Source of the DNA: an uncultured Eubacteriales bacterium
GTDB lineage: Bacteria; Bacillota; Clostridia; Christensenellales; UBA1242
Assembly: GCA_949878485.1 (NCBI GenBank)
Contig: CATLAM010000009.1
Coordinates: forward strand, 1-43,623
Direction: 5' to 3'
Length of the DNA stretch: 43,623 nucleotides
Shown here one piece after another: positions 22,664 through 31,071 of the stretch (positions are counted from its first letter, which is position 1; each line of letters starts with the position of its first letter). The notes below the pieces were generated by a model. The model was not told the origin of the DNA. It was given only the letters and a program-made list of their open reading frames with translations, and did no database searches. The position numbers and the translations under genes were made by a program.

Positions 22664-23764
22664 TTATTTTGTCAATCCAAAATATTGTTCGCCAGCTCGC
22701 AAACTTTCTTTCCCAACTTCAATCATTTTCTTCATGAAATCACTTTGTTCATAAGAATATCGTCTTGTTCTTAAAGTCATTTTAGAAAGTGAGTATCTCA
22801 ATTTCAACAATTGAAATTTTTGTTCAAAGTTGTTAGGCTTTTCCGCAATTGAAAAATAGCCTTCAAGAAATTTTTTTAACCTGCTTGGAGTGAAGAATAA
22901 ACTCCAACAAGCAACATCTGTCACAGGATCACTTCCAACACATTCGTCAAAATCAAGAACACCATTGACTGTTTTTCCGTCAGTCAACAAGTTCCAGTCT
23001 GCCATGTCGTTATGCACCAAAACTCCCTGTTTACATGAGAGTAGTTCTTTGCTTGCAACAAATAAGTCTTTATGTTGTTTTGCTTTTTCTGCTGTCAAAA
23101 CATTGTGTCTGACAAGCGTTTCCAAATCAAAATCAAGTCCTGCAAGAACAGACTCGTAAAGAGTGTTGTGAACGCCTTTCAAAATTCCTTTTTTTGCAAG
23201 TTCATTATCAAAAGGTCCAAATCCTTCAACTTTGATTTTGTGGATATTCGCCATTGTTTTTCCCATTTCAAAAACAAGTTTTTGTTCTTTCTCTGGGTGT
23301 GCTTGTAAAAAGTTTTCAATGTTTATTCCGTCAATTCTTTCAATAACTTGAAATGCACAATCGTTTTCATTTTCGCAATCATGGATTGCATAAGTGTGAT
23401 AAGTTGGCAGCCCATGTTCCGCCAACAAATTGGCAGCAAGAGATTCCACATGGAAGTATCCGTTTTTAACTCCGCGTGGGTGGCAACGAATAATCACTTT
23501 TTTCCCATTTGCCAAATATCCAATGCGATTTGAATTTACACTTCCATTTGCTTCTTGTTTTTCGGGATCTACTTCATCAATAGAAACACACTTCTCTCCA
23601 ACAAGTGCTTTATTTACAGCTTTCAACAATTCGTCATTTTTGATCGCGGCGTGTCTGTCTTTCCATATTTCAGCTGCTTCCTGTTCAGTCACACGTCTTT
23701 CAGCTTGCCAATAGAACAAATCACTTCTATCAACAATCTTTTTATTAACTTCTGCTAAATTCAT
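22664..23764 (-). CDS. APH/choline-kinase-type phosphotransferase A
   Basis: A 366-residue small-molecule kinase of the APH superfamily. The Brenner motif VLVHNDMADWNLL (about residues 246-258) supplies the catalytic Asp and metal-binding Asn, and VLDFDE (about 266) the second metal-binding Asp. A nucleotide-binding sheet with KKVIIRCHPRGVKNG lies in the N-terminal third. It is closely related to the product at 27323-28432 over its whole length. The substrate is unknown; the superfamily phosphorylates amino sugars, choline, hydroxylysine, fructosamines and antibiotics. I do not infer antibiotic resistance, because the gene sits inside a metabolic operon. Start 23764 has AAGGAG. Confidence 0.83.
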   Translation of the reverse strand: MNLAEVNKKIVDRSDLFYWQAERRVTEQEAAEIWKDRHAAIKNDELLKAVNKALVGEKCVSIDEVDPEKQEANGSVNSNRIGYLANGKKVIIRCHPRGVKNGYFHVESLAANLLAEHGLPTYHTYAIHDCENENDCAFQVIERIDGINIENFLQAHPEKEQKLVFEMGKTMANIHKIKVEGFGPFDNELAKKGILKGVHNTLYESVLAGLDFDLETLVRHNVLTAEKAKQHKDLFVASKELLSCKQGVLVHNDMADWNLLTDGKTVNGVLDFDECVGSDPVTDVACWSLFFTPSRLKKFLEGYFSIAEKPNNFEQKFQLLKLRYSLSKMTLRTRRYSYEQSDFMKKMIEVGKESLRAGEQYFGLTK

Positions 23765-23779
23765 ATTCGCTCCTTAAAT

Positions 23780-24703
23780 TTACAATGCAAGTTCTTCAAC
23801 TTTTTCTTGTTTGCCATAGCGATTGTTAGGTTGTTTGCTTATTTCTTCAATCTTCTCTGGCGAGAAATAATATGCTCTGCCATGGGCACCATACCATTCG
23901 TCCATTTCTTTGTCTGTGAGTGGGGTGGTGTCAATTTCCCAAAAATCGTTCTCAACATAGGCTTTTACAGGGTAGGCGCCCCATTTTGGATATACTTTGC
24001 TTCCGTCTTTGTCTTTTACAACATTCCAAGCCAAAACAGAGTAGCCATGTTTATGTTCGTTGACTTGTTTGCAAAATTCTCTGAAAACATAACTTCCCAA
24101 GCCCATTCTTTCCAATCCGGGCAAAGTTCTCAAATCTGTGAAAGTTATCATTGGTGGGTTGCCTGCAACTTCTTCAAAATGAATGTCACCGATTGACATT
24201 CCGCCAATTTTCAAATCAATTGTGCTTATATCAGTTTCTGGCGACAATTCTTCGATTGGTGTTTTGCTATTGATAAGCTGCACATCTTTTGGGTGCGATT
24301 TGACTAAGTATTTTAAGAATAAATTTTTAAAGCAAGTGTTTTTTGTATGATCTTGTTTTGAGAGATCATCAAAGTCAATTTCCATTTGTGAAAGGGTATC
24401 TTCCAAAAATTCGCGGAAGCGGTCAATCCCTATTTCATTTGATATATTTGTCAAATATGTAAAGAATTCGTCAAGCATAGCGGGTGTATGGCGGGGATCT
24501 TTATTAAAACCGTCACGATTGCTACTTTTTGCAGTTGAGTTGAGATTTTCTTCACTCAATGCAAAGTCCAACGCCTTTGAGATTGTCTCTTGGGCAACTC
24601 CACATTTATCAAGCATATCAAAAAATCTTATAAACCATTCTGGGCTTATACCTTTTACATCTTTAAATCGTTCATCAATTCTTTTTTGAATCCCTTGTTT
24701 CAA
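23780..24703 (-). CDS. GNAT-like acetyltransferase-domain protein
   Basis: A 307-residue protein. The first 140 residues are helical and match nothing I recognise. Residues about 165-250 look like a GNAT fold: a beta strand ITFTDLRTLPGL, then the acyl-CoA pyrophosphate loop ERMGLGSYVFREFCKQV, then a strand SVLAWNVV and a late YPKWGAYPVKAY. An Arg-x-Gly-x-Gly-Ser form of the CoA loop is present. The C-terminal 50 residues are polar. It probably acylates an amine or amino sugar made by this operon, which is inference. The start at 24703 has only a weak ribosome site. It is 15 bases before kinase A. Confidence 0.6.
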   Translation of the reverse strand: MKQGIQKRIDERFKDVKGISPEWFIRFFDMLDKCGVAQETISKALDFALSEENLNSTAKSSNRDGFNKDPRHTPAMLDEFFTYLTNISNEIGIDRFREFLEDTLSQMEIDFDDLSKQDHTKNTCFKNLFLKYLVKSHPKDVQLINSKTPIEELSPETDISTIDLKIGGMSIGDIHFEEVAGNPPMITFTDLRTLPGLERMGLGSYVFREFCKQVNEHKHGYSVLAWNVVKDKDGSKVYPKWGAYPVKAYVENDFWEIDTTPLTDKEMDEWYGAHGRAYYFSPEKIEEISKQPNNRYGKQEKVEELAL

Positions 24704-24721
24704 TGCTATTAAAACTCCAAA

Positions 24722-25825
24722 TTAAATATTTTTATTTGTTTTAGGCTTGTTTAATTGGACTGATAGACCTGTATTTGCGGACTCTTTGATAGCGTCCAAA
24801 ATCTTCAAGTTGTATTCAGCGTCAGAGAATGTTGCACATTCTTTAATCGCGTCATATTTTTTCTTTAAGATTGAATTTACAAGTTTTGGTGCGAAGTATC
24901 TAAATGAGCCCGAAAAGATTGAAGCTTTATTTGCTTTTTCATCATCAAAAACCCCGCATACTTCCACTTGTTGTTTTGTGCCAACATTGGAACGCAAAAA
25001 TAAACTCAGTTTGTCTTGAAGCGAGAATGTAAGTTCGCCTTTATCACCGAAGATATGGATGTCAAAACGAGATTCCATATAAGAGCCCGCGTTGATTGTA
25101 AATATCGCTTGCATTTCATCAGCAAAGTTTATTGTTGCGTTGCAAACGGTGCTTGCAGACACTTTTTTCACTTTATCTTTTGCGTCTTTTCTTTCTTTTG
25201 TGATTGGATTAAGATAGCCCATAACACTTGTTGGCTTTGGGGAATTAAACCAATATTGTATCAAATCAGTTAGATGTGAAGCCATAGCCAAACGAACACC
25301 ACCGCCTTGTGTGGCGTCAAAACTCCAACACCAAGCAGCATTTTCATTTGCAAAACCAGATCCCTGTTGATTGATTTTGACTAAATATACTTTTCCAAGA
25401 GTGCCTTTATCAATTAAACTCTTTATTTTTTGAATATACGGATTAAATCTAAGTTGGTGATCAACAAGAGTAAGGTTATTGTAATCCTTAGTTAGTTTTA
25501 TCAACTCCTTAACTTCTTTGCTATCGTCAGATAATGGTTTTTCACAAAGGATATGTTTGCCAGTTTTAAGTGCATATTTTACCATGTCAAAGTGCAGTCT
25601 ATTTGGCGTTGTAATGCAAATAAGGTCAAGATCTTCACGATCACATAGTTCTTTATAGTCAGCGCAAGCAAAAGGAATGTCATACTTTTCAGCAAATTCT
25701 TGGCTCCTTTTTGGATTGCTTCCAGAAATCGCAACAACTTCCGCCGTTTCAAGTGTTCTAAACCCTTTCAAATGAGTCCTTATTCCAACACCTGTTCCAA
25801 TAATGCCTATTTTAACCTTTTTCAT
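24722..25825 (-). CDS. Gfo/Idh/MocA family oxidoreductase
   Basis: A 367-residue NAD(P)-dependent sugar or cyclitol dehydrogenase-type protein. The Rossmann motif GIIGTGVGIRTHL lies at residues 7-19. The family-defining CEKP lies at 94-97, where the Lys takes part in catalysis. A typical GGGVRLAMASHLTDLIQYW segment places a His near the active site. Substrates in the family include inositols, glucose and amino sugars; the substrate here cannot be read from sequence. Start 25825 has GGAG. It follows the two SDR genes and precedes the GNAT gene in the same operon. Confidence 0.9.
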   Translation of the reverse strand: MKKVKIGIIGTGVGIRTHLKGFRTLETAEVVAISGSNPKRSQEFAEKYDIPFACADYKELCDREDLDLICITTPNRLHFDMVKYALKTGKHILCEKPLSDDSKEVKELIKLTKDYNNLTLVDHQLRFNPYIQKIKSLIDKGTLGKVYLVKINQQGSGFANENAAWCWSFDATQGGGVRLAMASHLTDLIQYWFNSPKPTSVMGYLNPITKERKDAKDKVKKVSASTVCNATINFADEMQAIFTINAGSYMESRFDIHIFGDKGELTFSLQDKLSLFLRSNVGTKQQVEVCGVFDDEKANKASIFSGSFRYFAPKLVNSILKKKYDAIKECATFSDAEYNLKILDAIKESANTGLSVQLNKPKTNKNI

Positions 25826-25839
25826 CTCTTTTCTCCTTT

Positions 25840-26568
25840 TTACTTTAATGTAAATCCACCGTCAACAGCAAGAATTTGTCCTGTTATAAAACTTGCCTCG
25901 TCTGACAATAGAAAGGCGATTGCATTTGCAATTTCTTCTGGCTTGCCCATTCTTTTAATGATTGAAAAATCAGTTGTGGCAGCCGGATCTTCACCAGAGT
26001 TTGCTGTGAGTGGGGTGTCAATAAGTCCGGGTGCAACTGCATTTACACGAATATCCTTGCCAAAATATCTTGCATAAGATTTTGTGAGTGAAATTATACC
26101 TGCTTTTGTTGTTGAGTAAATAACTGCGTATGGCTCGCCAATAATTCCGTCAACAGATGTTGTGCAGCAAATCGCACCTTTCTTGGCAGTTTCTTTGATA
26201 AGATTGCCAAACAATTTGACAGTGTTGAAAGTGCCAATAAGGTTGGTGTCGATTGTTTTGTGCATATTCTCATCTGTTATGTCATCAATCCCACATGGAA
26301 GCGGAATAATGCCTGCGTGTGCGGATAAATAATCAAGCCTTCCAAACTTCTTTTTAATCCAATCACGCATAGCAATCAAATCTTCTTTGTTCGAAATGTC
26401 AGCTTTGTAGAAATAAACTTCTGCATTTTTACCAAACTCTTTTTCAATAAAACCTTTGTCAACTGCTTTATTGCTATTGATGATAACGATATTTTTCTTT
26501 GCCAATTTTTTGGCAGTGGCAAGTCCAATTCCCATTGTGCTGCCTGTGACTAATGCAACTTTTTTCAT
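25840..26568 (-). CDS. SDR family oxidoreductase (downstream copy)
   Basis: A 242-residue classical short-chain dehydrogenase. TGSTMGIG (8-15) binds the cofactor. SAHAG (82-86) replaces the usual NNAG. Ser138, Tyr151 and Lys155 form the catalytic set (YSTTK). A C-terminal ITGQILAVDGG is typical of FabG-like SDRs. It is full length. Ten bases separate it from the other SDR, with which it shares only family-level similarity. A keto or hydroxyl reduction in the pathway of this operon is expected; the substrate is unknown. Confidence 0.9.
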   Translation of the reverse strand: MKKVALVTGSTMGIGLATAKKLAKKNIVIINSNKAVDKGFIEKEFGKNAEVYFYKADISNKEDLIAMRDWIKKKFGRLDYLSAHAGIIPLPCGIDDITDENMHKTIDTNLIGTFNTVKLFGNLIKETAKKGAICCTTSVDGIIGEPYAVIYSTTKAGIISLTKSYARYFGKDIRVNAVAPGLIDTPLTANSGEDPAATTDFSIIKRMGKPEEIANAIAFLLSDEASFITGQILAVDGGFTLK

Positions 26569-26578
26569 GTTTTACTCC

Positions 26579-27319
26579 TTATCTGCTTGCAAGTTTTCCA
26601 CCGTCAACAAGTAAATCAGCACCAGAAATCCAACTTGCTTTTTCACTTGAAAGGAAGATAATTGCATTTGCAATATCCAAAGCTGTGCCAATTCCAAAAG
26701 GATAACTTGCGCTTTGTTTTTCTAACATCTCTTTGTATTGTTCTTCGTTCATCACATTGTTGTGAATTTGAAAACCAGAATTAAGCATACCTGGCGAGAT
26801 TGTGTTCACACGAATATTATATTGTGCCAAATCTTTTGCAAGTGTTTGTGCAATCATGTTCACGCCTGCTTTTGCACAAGAGTAGGCGATTGAACTTCCA
26901 CCTGCGGTTGCAGAGATTGAAGAAATGCACACAATGTTAGGATTTGTTCCTTTTTTAAGTAAAGGCAAAAATGCTTTTGAAACATAGAAATAACTTGAAA
27001 AGTTGTTCTTTATCACTTTATCCCAATCATCAACTGCGAGAGTTTCAATGTTGCCCGGAATAATAGTCCCTGCGTTGTTTACTAATACATCAATTTTGCC
27101 ATATTTCTGTTCAACTTGTTCTGCAATTTTCACCAGTGCATTGTAATCTGAAACATCACATTGCAAAAAATCTGCATTTGGCAATTTCTTCTTTGCCTTC
27201 TCAATGTTATCTAAGCCAATAGATAAACTTATAACTTTTGTGTTTTCTTCTTGTGAGAAAAGTTTTGCTGTTTCATATCCAACACCAGATGTTCCACCTG
27301 TAATTAAGATAACTCTCAT
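26579..27319 (-). CDS. SDR family oxidoreductase (upstream copy)
   Basis: A 246-residue classical short-chain dehydrogenase. TGGTSGVG (7-14) binds the cofactor, NNAG (81-84) is intact, and Tyr146 and Lys150 (YSCAK) with a Ser in ISSISAT complete the active site. It ends with the usual ISGADLLVDGG. It lies three bases after the second kinase gene and has AGGAGA before its start at 27319. Two distinct SDRs in one operon suggest two oxidoreductive steps, or an oxidation and reduction pair that inverts a stereocentre; this is inference. Confidence 0.9.
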   Translation of the reverse strand: MRVILITGGTSGVGYETAKLFSQEENTKVISLSIGLDNIEKAKKKLPNADFLQCDVSDYNALVKIAEQVEQKYGKIDVLVNNAGTIIPGNIETLAVDDWDKVIKNNFSSYFYVSKAFLPLLKKGTNPNIVCISSISATAGGSSIAYSCAKAGVNMIAQTLAKDLAQYNIRVNTISPGMLNSGFQIHNNVMNEEQYKEMLEKQSASYPFGIGTALDIANAIIFLSSEKASWISGADLLVDGGKLASR

Positions 27320-27322
27320 TTT

Positions 27323-28432
27323 CTATTCTCCTAAATTAAAATAATTCATATAAAACTTCATTTGTTCTTTACCGTCAGAAATTAAACTCTGCAAGAATTT
27401 ATCGTCTGGCATATATTCAAGCCTGCTGTTTCTTAAAGACAAATTTGAGATAATCCACCTAAACGAAATAAGTTTTAATTTTTTATCAAAATCTTTGCTT
27501 GGCTTTTCATTTTCAAAATAGCCTTTCAAAAATTCTTCAACCCTTTCAAGTGAGCTCATTCCACTCCAAGAAGCAATATCGCAAACAGCCGCACCGCCAG
27601 CACATTCGTCTAAATCCAAAATACCTGTGATTGTATTTCCGTCAGTCAACAAGTTCCAGTCAACAAAGTCATTATGAATTAAAACTGATTGATTGCAATC
27701 CAACAATGGATTGTCTTTTGAAAATAAGTTTAAAATTTTTTCTGATTGTTGTTGTGTAATTGTTTTGTATTTCACAAGCGTTGCCAAATTGTTTTTCAAT
27801 CCGCAATTCACAAAGTCCGCCAATGAGTTGTGCAAACATTCCAATTTGCCAAGTTTTGCTTTTTCATTATCAAAACTTCCAAAGCCTTTCACATTCAAGC
27901 AGTGCATTTTTCTCATCATTTTGCCAGTTTCATAGGTCAATTTCATTATATCTTCTGGGTGTGCTTCAAGCCATTTTTTGACAGCAACGCCTTCAATTTT
28001 TTCTATCACTTGAAAAGCACAATCATTTTCATCTTCCAAATCGTGAATACAATAAGTTGAATAGGCAGGCAATCCCATTTCTTTCAACTTTTTTGCAACT
28101 AAACTTTCAACATGAAAATATCCGTTTTTAATTCCTTTTGGGTGGCAGCGAATAATAACCTTTTTGCCATTATCCAAAGTTCCAACTCTGACAGAATTGA
28201 TAAACCCTAAATTCTCTTGTGCATTTTTATCAACTTCGTTGATTGAAATCAACTTATTGTTTTTCAGTTCCCTGTTTACCTTTTCAATCAACTCTTTGCT
28301 TGAAATTCCTCTGTGTTTGTCTTGCCAAATTTCTCTGACTTCTTCTTGGGAAATTTTCCTATCTGTTTGCCAACACCAACTTTCAGTTCTGTCGCAAATG
28401 CGATTGTTTATATCTTTATAATTTATTGTCAT
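27323..28432 (-). CDS. APH/choline-kinase-type phosphotransferase B
   Basis: A 369-residue kinase, paralogue of the product at 22664-23764. Shared blocks include GKKVIIRCHPKGIKNGYFHV, ENDCAFQVIE and the Brenner motif VLIHNDFVDWNLLTDG, then ILDLDEC where the DFG-equivalent Asp lies. All catalytic residues are kept. The ATG at 28432 has AAGGAAA upstream and aligns with the paralogue's start; the frame stays open 23 codons further without support. The two kinases may act on related intermediates or form a heterodimer. Substrate unknown. Confidence 0.83.
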   Translation of the reverse strand: MTINYKDINNRICDRTESWCWQTDRKISQEEVREIWQDKHRGISSKELIEKVNRELKNNKLISINEVDKNAQENLGFINSVRVGTLDNGKKVIIRCHPKGIKNGYFHVESLVAKKLKEMGLPAYSTYCIHDLEDENDCAFQVIEKIEGVAVKKWLEAHPEDIMKLTYETGKMMRKMHCLNVKGFGSFDNEKAKLGKLECLHNSLADFVNCGLKNNLATLVKYKTITQQQSEKILNLFSKDNPLLDCNQSVLIHNDFVDWNLLTDGNTITGILDLDECAGGAAVCDIASWSGMSSLERVEEFLKGYFENEKPSKDFDKKLKLISFRWIISNLSLRNSRLEYMPDDKFLQSLISDGKEQMKFYMNYFNLGE

Positions 28433-28449
28433 TATAAATTTCCTTTTAA

Positions 28450-29493
28450 TTAAAAATTCAATTGTCCTGCATAAACATAAATGTAAGAAAGTGGGGCACA
28501 TATATTTGAAATTGGACTGTTGACATTGACTTTGACAAATTGATCTTTCACATTCTCAAATTGAGTTCTGCTTAAAATTCTTTCAATGATTTGTCCGTTT
28601 TCTCTTATTTCCAAAATTCCTGTGCCTGCCCAAAAATCTGTCATTGAAGATTTACTTGACCCAATGTGTAGCCATGCTTCTCCGCCCGGACCAAGTCCAA
28701 AAGAGAATAGCAAAGGAATATTGGTTTCTTTCTCAAAGAAATCATTGCCACGCACTTCATAATCGGCGTCCAAAAAGGCTTCATTAAATATGCGCGACTT
28801 TTTATAAAGTGCTTCTTTTTCGCTATCAGTCAAGTTTGAATAGTCAACAACTCCGTTCAATTTAAAATTTGTTCTTGCTTTTTGAATTCTTCTCGCTTGA
28901 TCTTCTGGATCATAGCTGTTGAAACGATCGGTGTAATCCGACATCATTTCTTCAATTCGTTTAAGCAATTTTTGTTTATCAAAGTTATAGTCTTTATATT
29001 GTTCTCGTGCAAGACTTAATTTCATTTCAACAACTTTTTGATTTTTGTTGAAAAACTCCAAAGCCTTTCTGAAAGTGTTTGTATATTCGTCTAATCCAGA
29101 TTGTGGCACATTGTTGAGTTCACTTAAAATAATTTCTTCGCTTTCATATTCAATTGTGCTTTTGTTGTCAGTGTAGTTGGCACAAATAGGCGCAAGATAT
29201 TCAAGCATAAATTTCATGTTGAAAATCTCTGCCCAATCAATTGTTGGATAGGTTGGACTCCACCAATGTTTATATCCGCCAAAACTTGGAACAAAGGTTA
29301 AAGGCAATTTTTTGTTGATGATATTATTTAATTTTGCTTCGACATCAACTCTGACTTGTGGATCAATAGAATATTTCCTAAACTTCTTTGCAAACAATCT
29401 GTCAATCATTGTCCCGTTTAATTCAGTTGACAAATTATCAACTTTCAAAAGCTGATTGTTGATATATTCATTTACCAAAATTTGAAGATCCAT
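28450..29493 (-). CDS. Hypothetical protein, first gene of the nine-gene operon
   Basis: A 347-residue soluble protein I cannot assign. An N-terminal helical part leads to FVPSFGGYKHWWSPTYPTID with WAEIFNMKFMLEYLAPICANY. A long charged helical region follows (about 165-235), and a C-terminal part has FGLGPGGEAWLHIGS and MTDFWAGTGILEIRENGQII. The His-Trp-Trp and the Pro-Ser-Phe-Gly segment vaguely recall isocyanide synthases of the DIT1/PvcA type, but key residues are not secure, so I do not call it. It is the first gene after the operon promoter and may supply the starting molecule or be a structural partner. Confidence 0.75.
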   Translation of the reverse strand: MDLQILVNEYINNQLLKVDNLSTELNGTMIDRLFAKKFRKYSIDPQVRVDVEAKLNNIINKKLPLTFVPSFGGYKHWWSPTYPTIDWAEIFNMKFMLEYLAPICANYTDNKSTIEYESEEIILSELNNVPQSGLDEYTNTFRKALEFFNKNQKVVEMKLSLAREQYKDYNFDKQKLLKRIEEMMSDYTDRFNSYDPEDQARRIQKARTNFKLNGVVDYSNLTDSEKEALYKKSRIFNEAFLDADYEVRGNDFFEKETNIPLLFSFGLGPGGEAWLHIGSSKSSMTDFWAGTGILEIRENGQIIERILSRTQFENVKDQFVKVNVNSPISNICAPLSYIYVYAGQLNF

Positions 29494-29508
29494 ATATACC
29501 TCATTTGT

Positions 29509-29514
29509 ATTATA
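29509..29514 (-). promoter_or_regulatory. Extended -10 promoter of the nine-gene operon
   Basis: On the minus strand ATGCTATAAT gives a perfect TATAAT with the extended TGC, 15 bases before the 29493 start codon, with GAGGT between. The -35 is weak (TGCAAA, 16 bases away). The same ATGC- or GTGC-TATAAT form precedes other operons in this window. Confidence 0.65.
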
Positions 29515-29544
29515 GCATAAAACTTCGCATTTTGCACCTTTTTA

Positions 29545-29577
29545 ATATAAAAAATCCGCCTAAACAGACGGATTTAC
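29545..29577 (-). terminator. Intrinsic terminator after the hexapeptide-repeat gene
   Basis: AAATCCG and CGGATTT pair around a ten-base loop (29552-29575) and are followed on the minus strand by a T run. It separates the single hexapeptide gene from the nine-gene operon downstream. Confidence 0.8.
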
Positions 29578-29599
29578 TTTAAATTTAAGACTGTTTGGC

Positions 29600-30292
29600 T
29601 TATCGGCAAAGTTCATCATCATAAACAGATAATTTTGTATCTCCATTTACTACATAATTTTCTTTACCTATACGTGCAGCTCCGTATACTTCTGCATTGT
29701 CGTAAACTTCGACATATTCCATGATTCCTGCATGTCCATAAACTTTTGCATTACCATAAACTTTTGCAGCATTAAAGATTTCTGCATTTTCAAACACTTT
29801 GGCTTTACCAAAGACTTCAGCATGTCCCGAAATATGTGCTTGACCTGAAATGTCAGCGCATTCATATACTTTTGCATTAGAGTCAACTCGCGCAAATTCT
29901 CGAATAGTGGCATCTCCATATACTTTGGAATCTTCACTAATCTCCGCACACCCAAACACTTGTGCATGCCCATAGACCTGTGCGCTTCCAAAAATTTTCC
30001 CTTTCTCAAAAATTTGTGCGTTTCCTGCAACTATCGCTTCCCCAGAAACGTGTGCGTCGTCTCTAACTTGTGCATTACCAAAAACAACTGCATCCATGCC
30101 AATCCAGCATGTGCCTTCTTGACTTAAATTGTCTTCACGCTCGATATATCCGCCTTTTGTGCCTTTTGCAACAAGAAGATAGCCTTTCTCGTCAACAATA
30201 TCTTCCAAAGCTACAATACGGTGTAAAATTATTTCAGTCTTTCCTTCAATAATCTTAACATCTTCTTCATCTTGTGAAATTTGATATTTCAT
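29600..30292 (-). CDS. Hexapeptide-repeat beta-helix protein
   Basis: A 231-residue protein. After a 75-residue N-terminal domain (ILHRIVALEDIVDEKGYLLV) it is a run of about 22 six-residue turns such as GNAQVR, GHAQVF, GDATIR, SGHAEV and YGNAKV, which form a left-handed or related beta-helix. No acyltransferase His or acceptor site is obvious, so it may be a structural or polymer-forming protein of the kind seen on phages and mobile elements. The ATG at 30292 has GGAGG. It is a single-gene unit with its own strong promoter and terminator. Confidence 0.85.
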   Translation of the reverse strand: MKYQISQDEEDVKIIEGKTEIILHRIVALEDIVDEKGYLLVAKGTKGGYIEREDNLSQEGTCWIGMDAVVFGNAQVRDDAHVSGEAIVAGNAQIFEKGKIFGSAQVYGHAQVFGCAEISEDSKVYGDATIREFARVDSNAKVYECADISGQAHISGHAEVFGKAKVFENAEIFNAAKVYGNAKVYGHAGIMEYVEVYDNAEVYGAARIGKENYVVNGDTKLSVYDDELCR

Positions 30293-30312
30293 TTTTTCCT
30301 CCATACAAAAAT

Positions 30313-30341
30313 ATTTTATCATATTTGCTATTATTTGTCAA
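30313..30341 (-). promoter_or_regulatory. Promoter of the hexapeptide-repeat gene
   Basis: TTGACA (30336-30341) and TAAAAT (30313-30318) on the minus strand are 17 bases apart, with a TG extension before the -10. It lies across the 3' end of the PnuC gene. Confidence 0.75.
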
Positions 30342-31071
30342 TAGTTTGTTGATTTTCTTCTTCAATTTGGGGATTAAGGACAATTTCTTGTTTTTGTTTC
30401 TTTTCAAGTTTAATCCATTCAAGCATTCCATAGGCGTCATAGATTATTTGGAAAACATGATATATAATCATTGGAATAAAAGATAAATCTCCCTGCACCA
30501 CAAGAAAGATCCAAAGGATAGGAACAATAAAGTCGTTTATCAAAAATGCAACTTGATTCCACTTACATCTTCTGATTAAAAGATAAACAGCGGGCAGCAT
30601 TGACAAAAACGAAAAAGTGTTTGTCACAAGTTGATTTGTTTGCAGTGCTCTTAAAATAAAGAAAACTGCAACGCCAACACCAACAAAAGCGAGAGAAGAA
30701 AACAGCCATTCTTTCTTTGAGAGATTACTTCGCACAATGACAACATTCTCTTTTTTATCTCTGTGCGCAAGCCAATGGATAACGCCATAAATATACATAG
30801 GCAACATGATGATTAAATATAAAAGTGCTTCGCCATAAAACTTTTGTGTGTAGCAGATGAAGATATAAAAACAAAAGTAAACAACACCAATAAATTGCGT
30901 TGCAATTTTTCCTTTGGCTTGTGTGAAAACGCATAACAATCCCAAAAGGGTGTTTGCGATAATAAACCATTCAGACTTAAACAAAATACCTGTGACAGTC
31001 ACAGCAATTATGCCTGAAAGGATTAAAACCAAATCAAGCCAATTATATCCTTTCCAAGTTTTTAATTTCAT
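30331..31071 (-). CDS. pnuC: PnuC-like nicotinamide riboside/mononucleotide transporter
   Basis: A 247-residue integral membrane protein with about seven hydrophobic helices and a charged C-terminal tail. The segment YNWLDLVLILSGIIAVTVTG, later FIGVVYFCFYIFICYTQKFY with a Tyr-Gly-Glu motif, and GVIHWLAHRD follow the order of PnuC vitamin transporters. Family members move nicotinamide riboside or related vitamins by facilitated diffusion. The ATG at 31071 overlaps the stop of the preceding gene as ATGA, with GAGGTG upstream; an in-frame GTG two codons earlier is not needed. Coupling to a PLP-enzyme gene is unusual for PnuC and may point to another substrate. Confidence 0.8.
   Translation of the reverse strand: MKLKTWKGYNWLDLVLILSGIIAVTVTGILFKSEWFIIANTLLGLLCVFTQAKGKIATQFIGVVYFCFYIFICYTQKFYGEALLYLIIMLPMYIYGVIHWLAHRDKKENVVIVRSNLSKKEWLFSSLAFVGVGVAVFFILRALQTNQLVTNTFSFLSMLPAVYLLIRRCKWNQVAFLINDFIVPILWIFLVVQGDLSFIPMIIYHVFQIIYDAYGMLEWIKLEKKQKQEIVLNPQIEEENQQTIDK

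Noticed and set aside
22664..28432. Aminoglycoside resistance kinases
   Set aside because: The APH fold is certain, but operon context and paralogy indicate metabolic kinases; no resistance-type subfamily motif is evident.
28450..29493. Isocyanide synthase (DIT1/PvcA type)
   Set aside because: Only a vague resemblance around residues 65-110; catalytic residues could not be placed, so the product is left as unknown.
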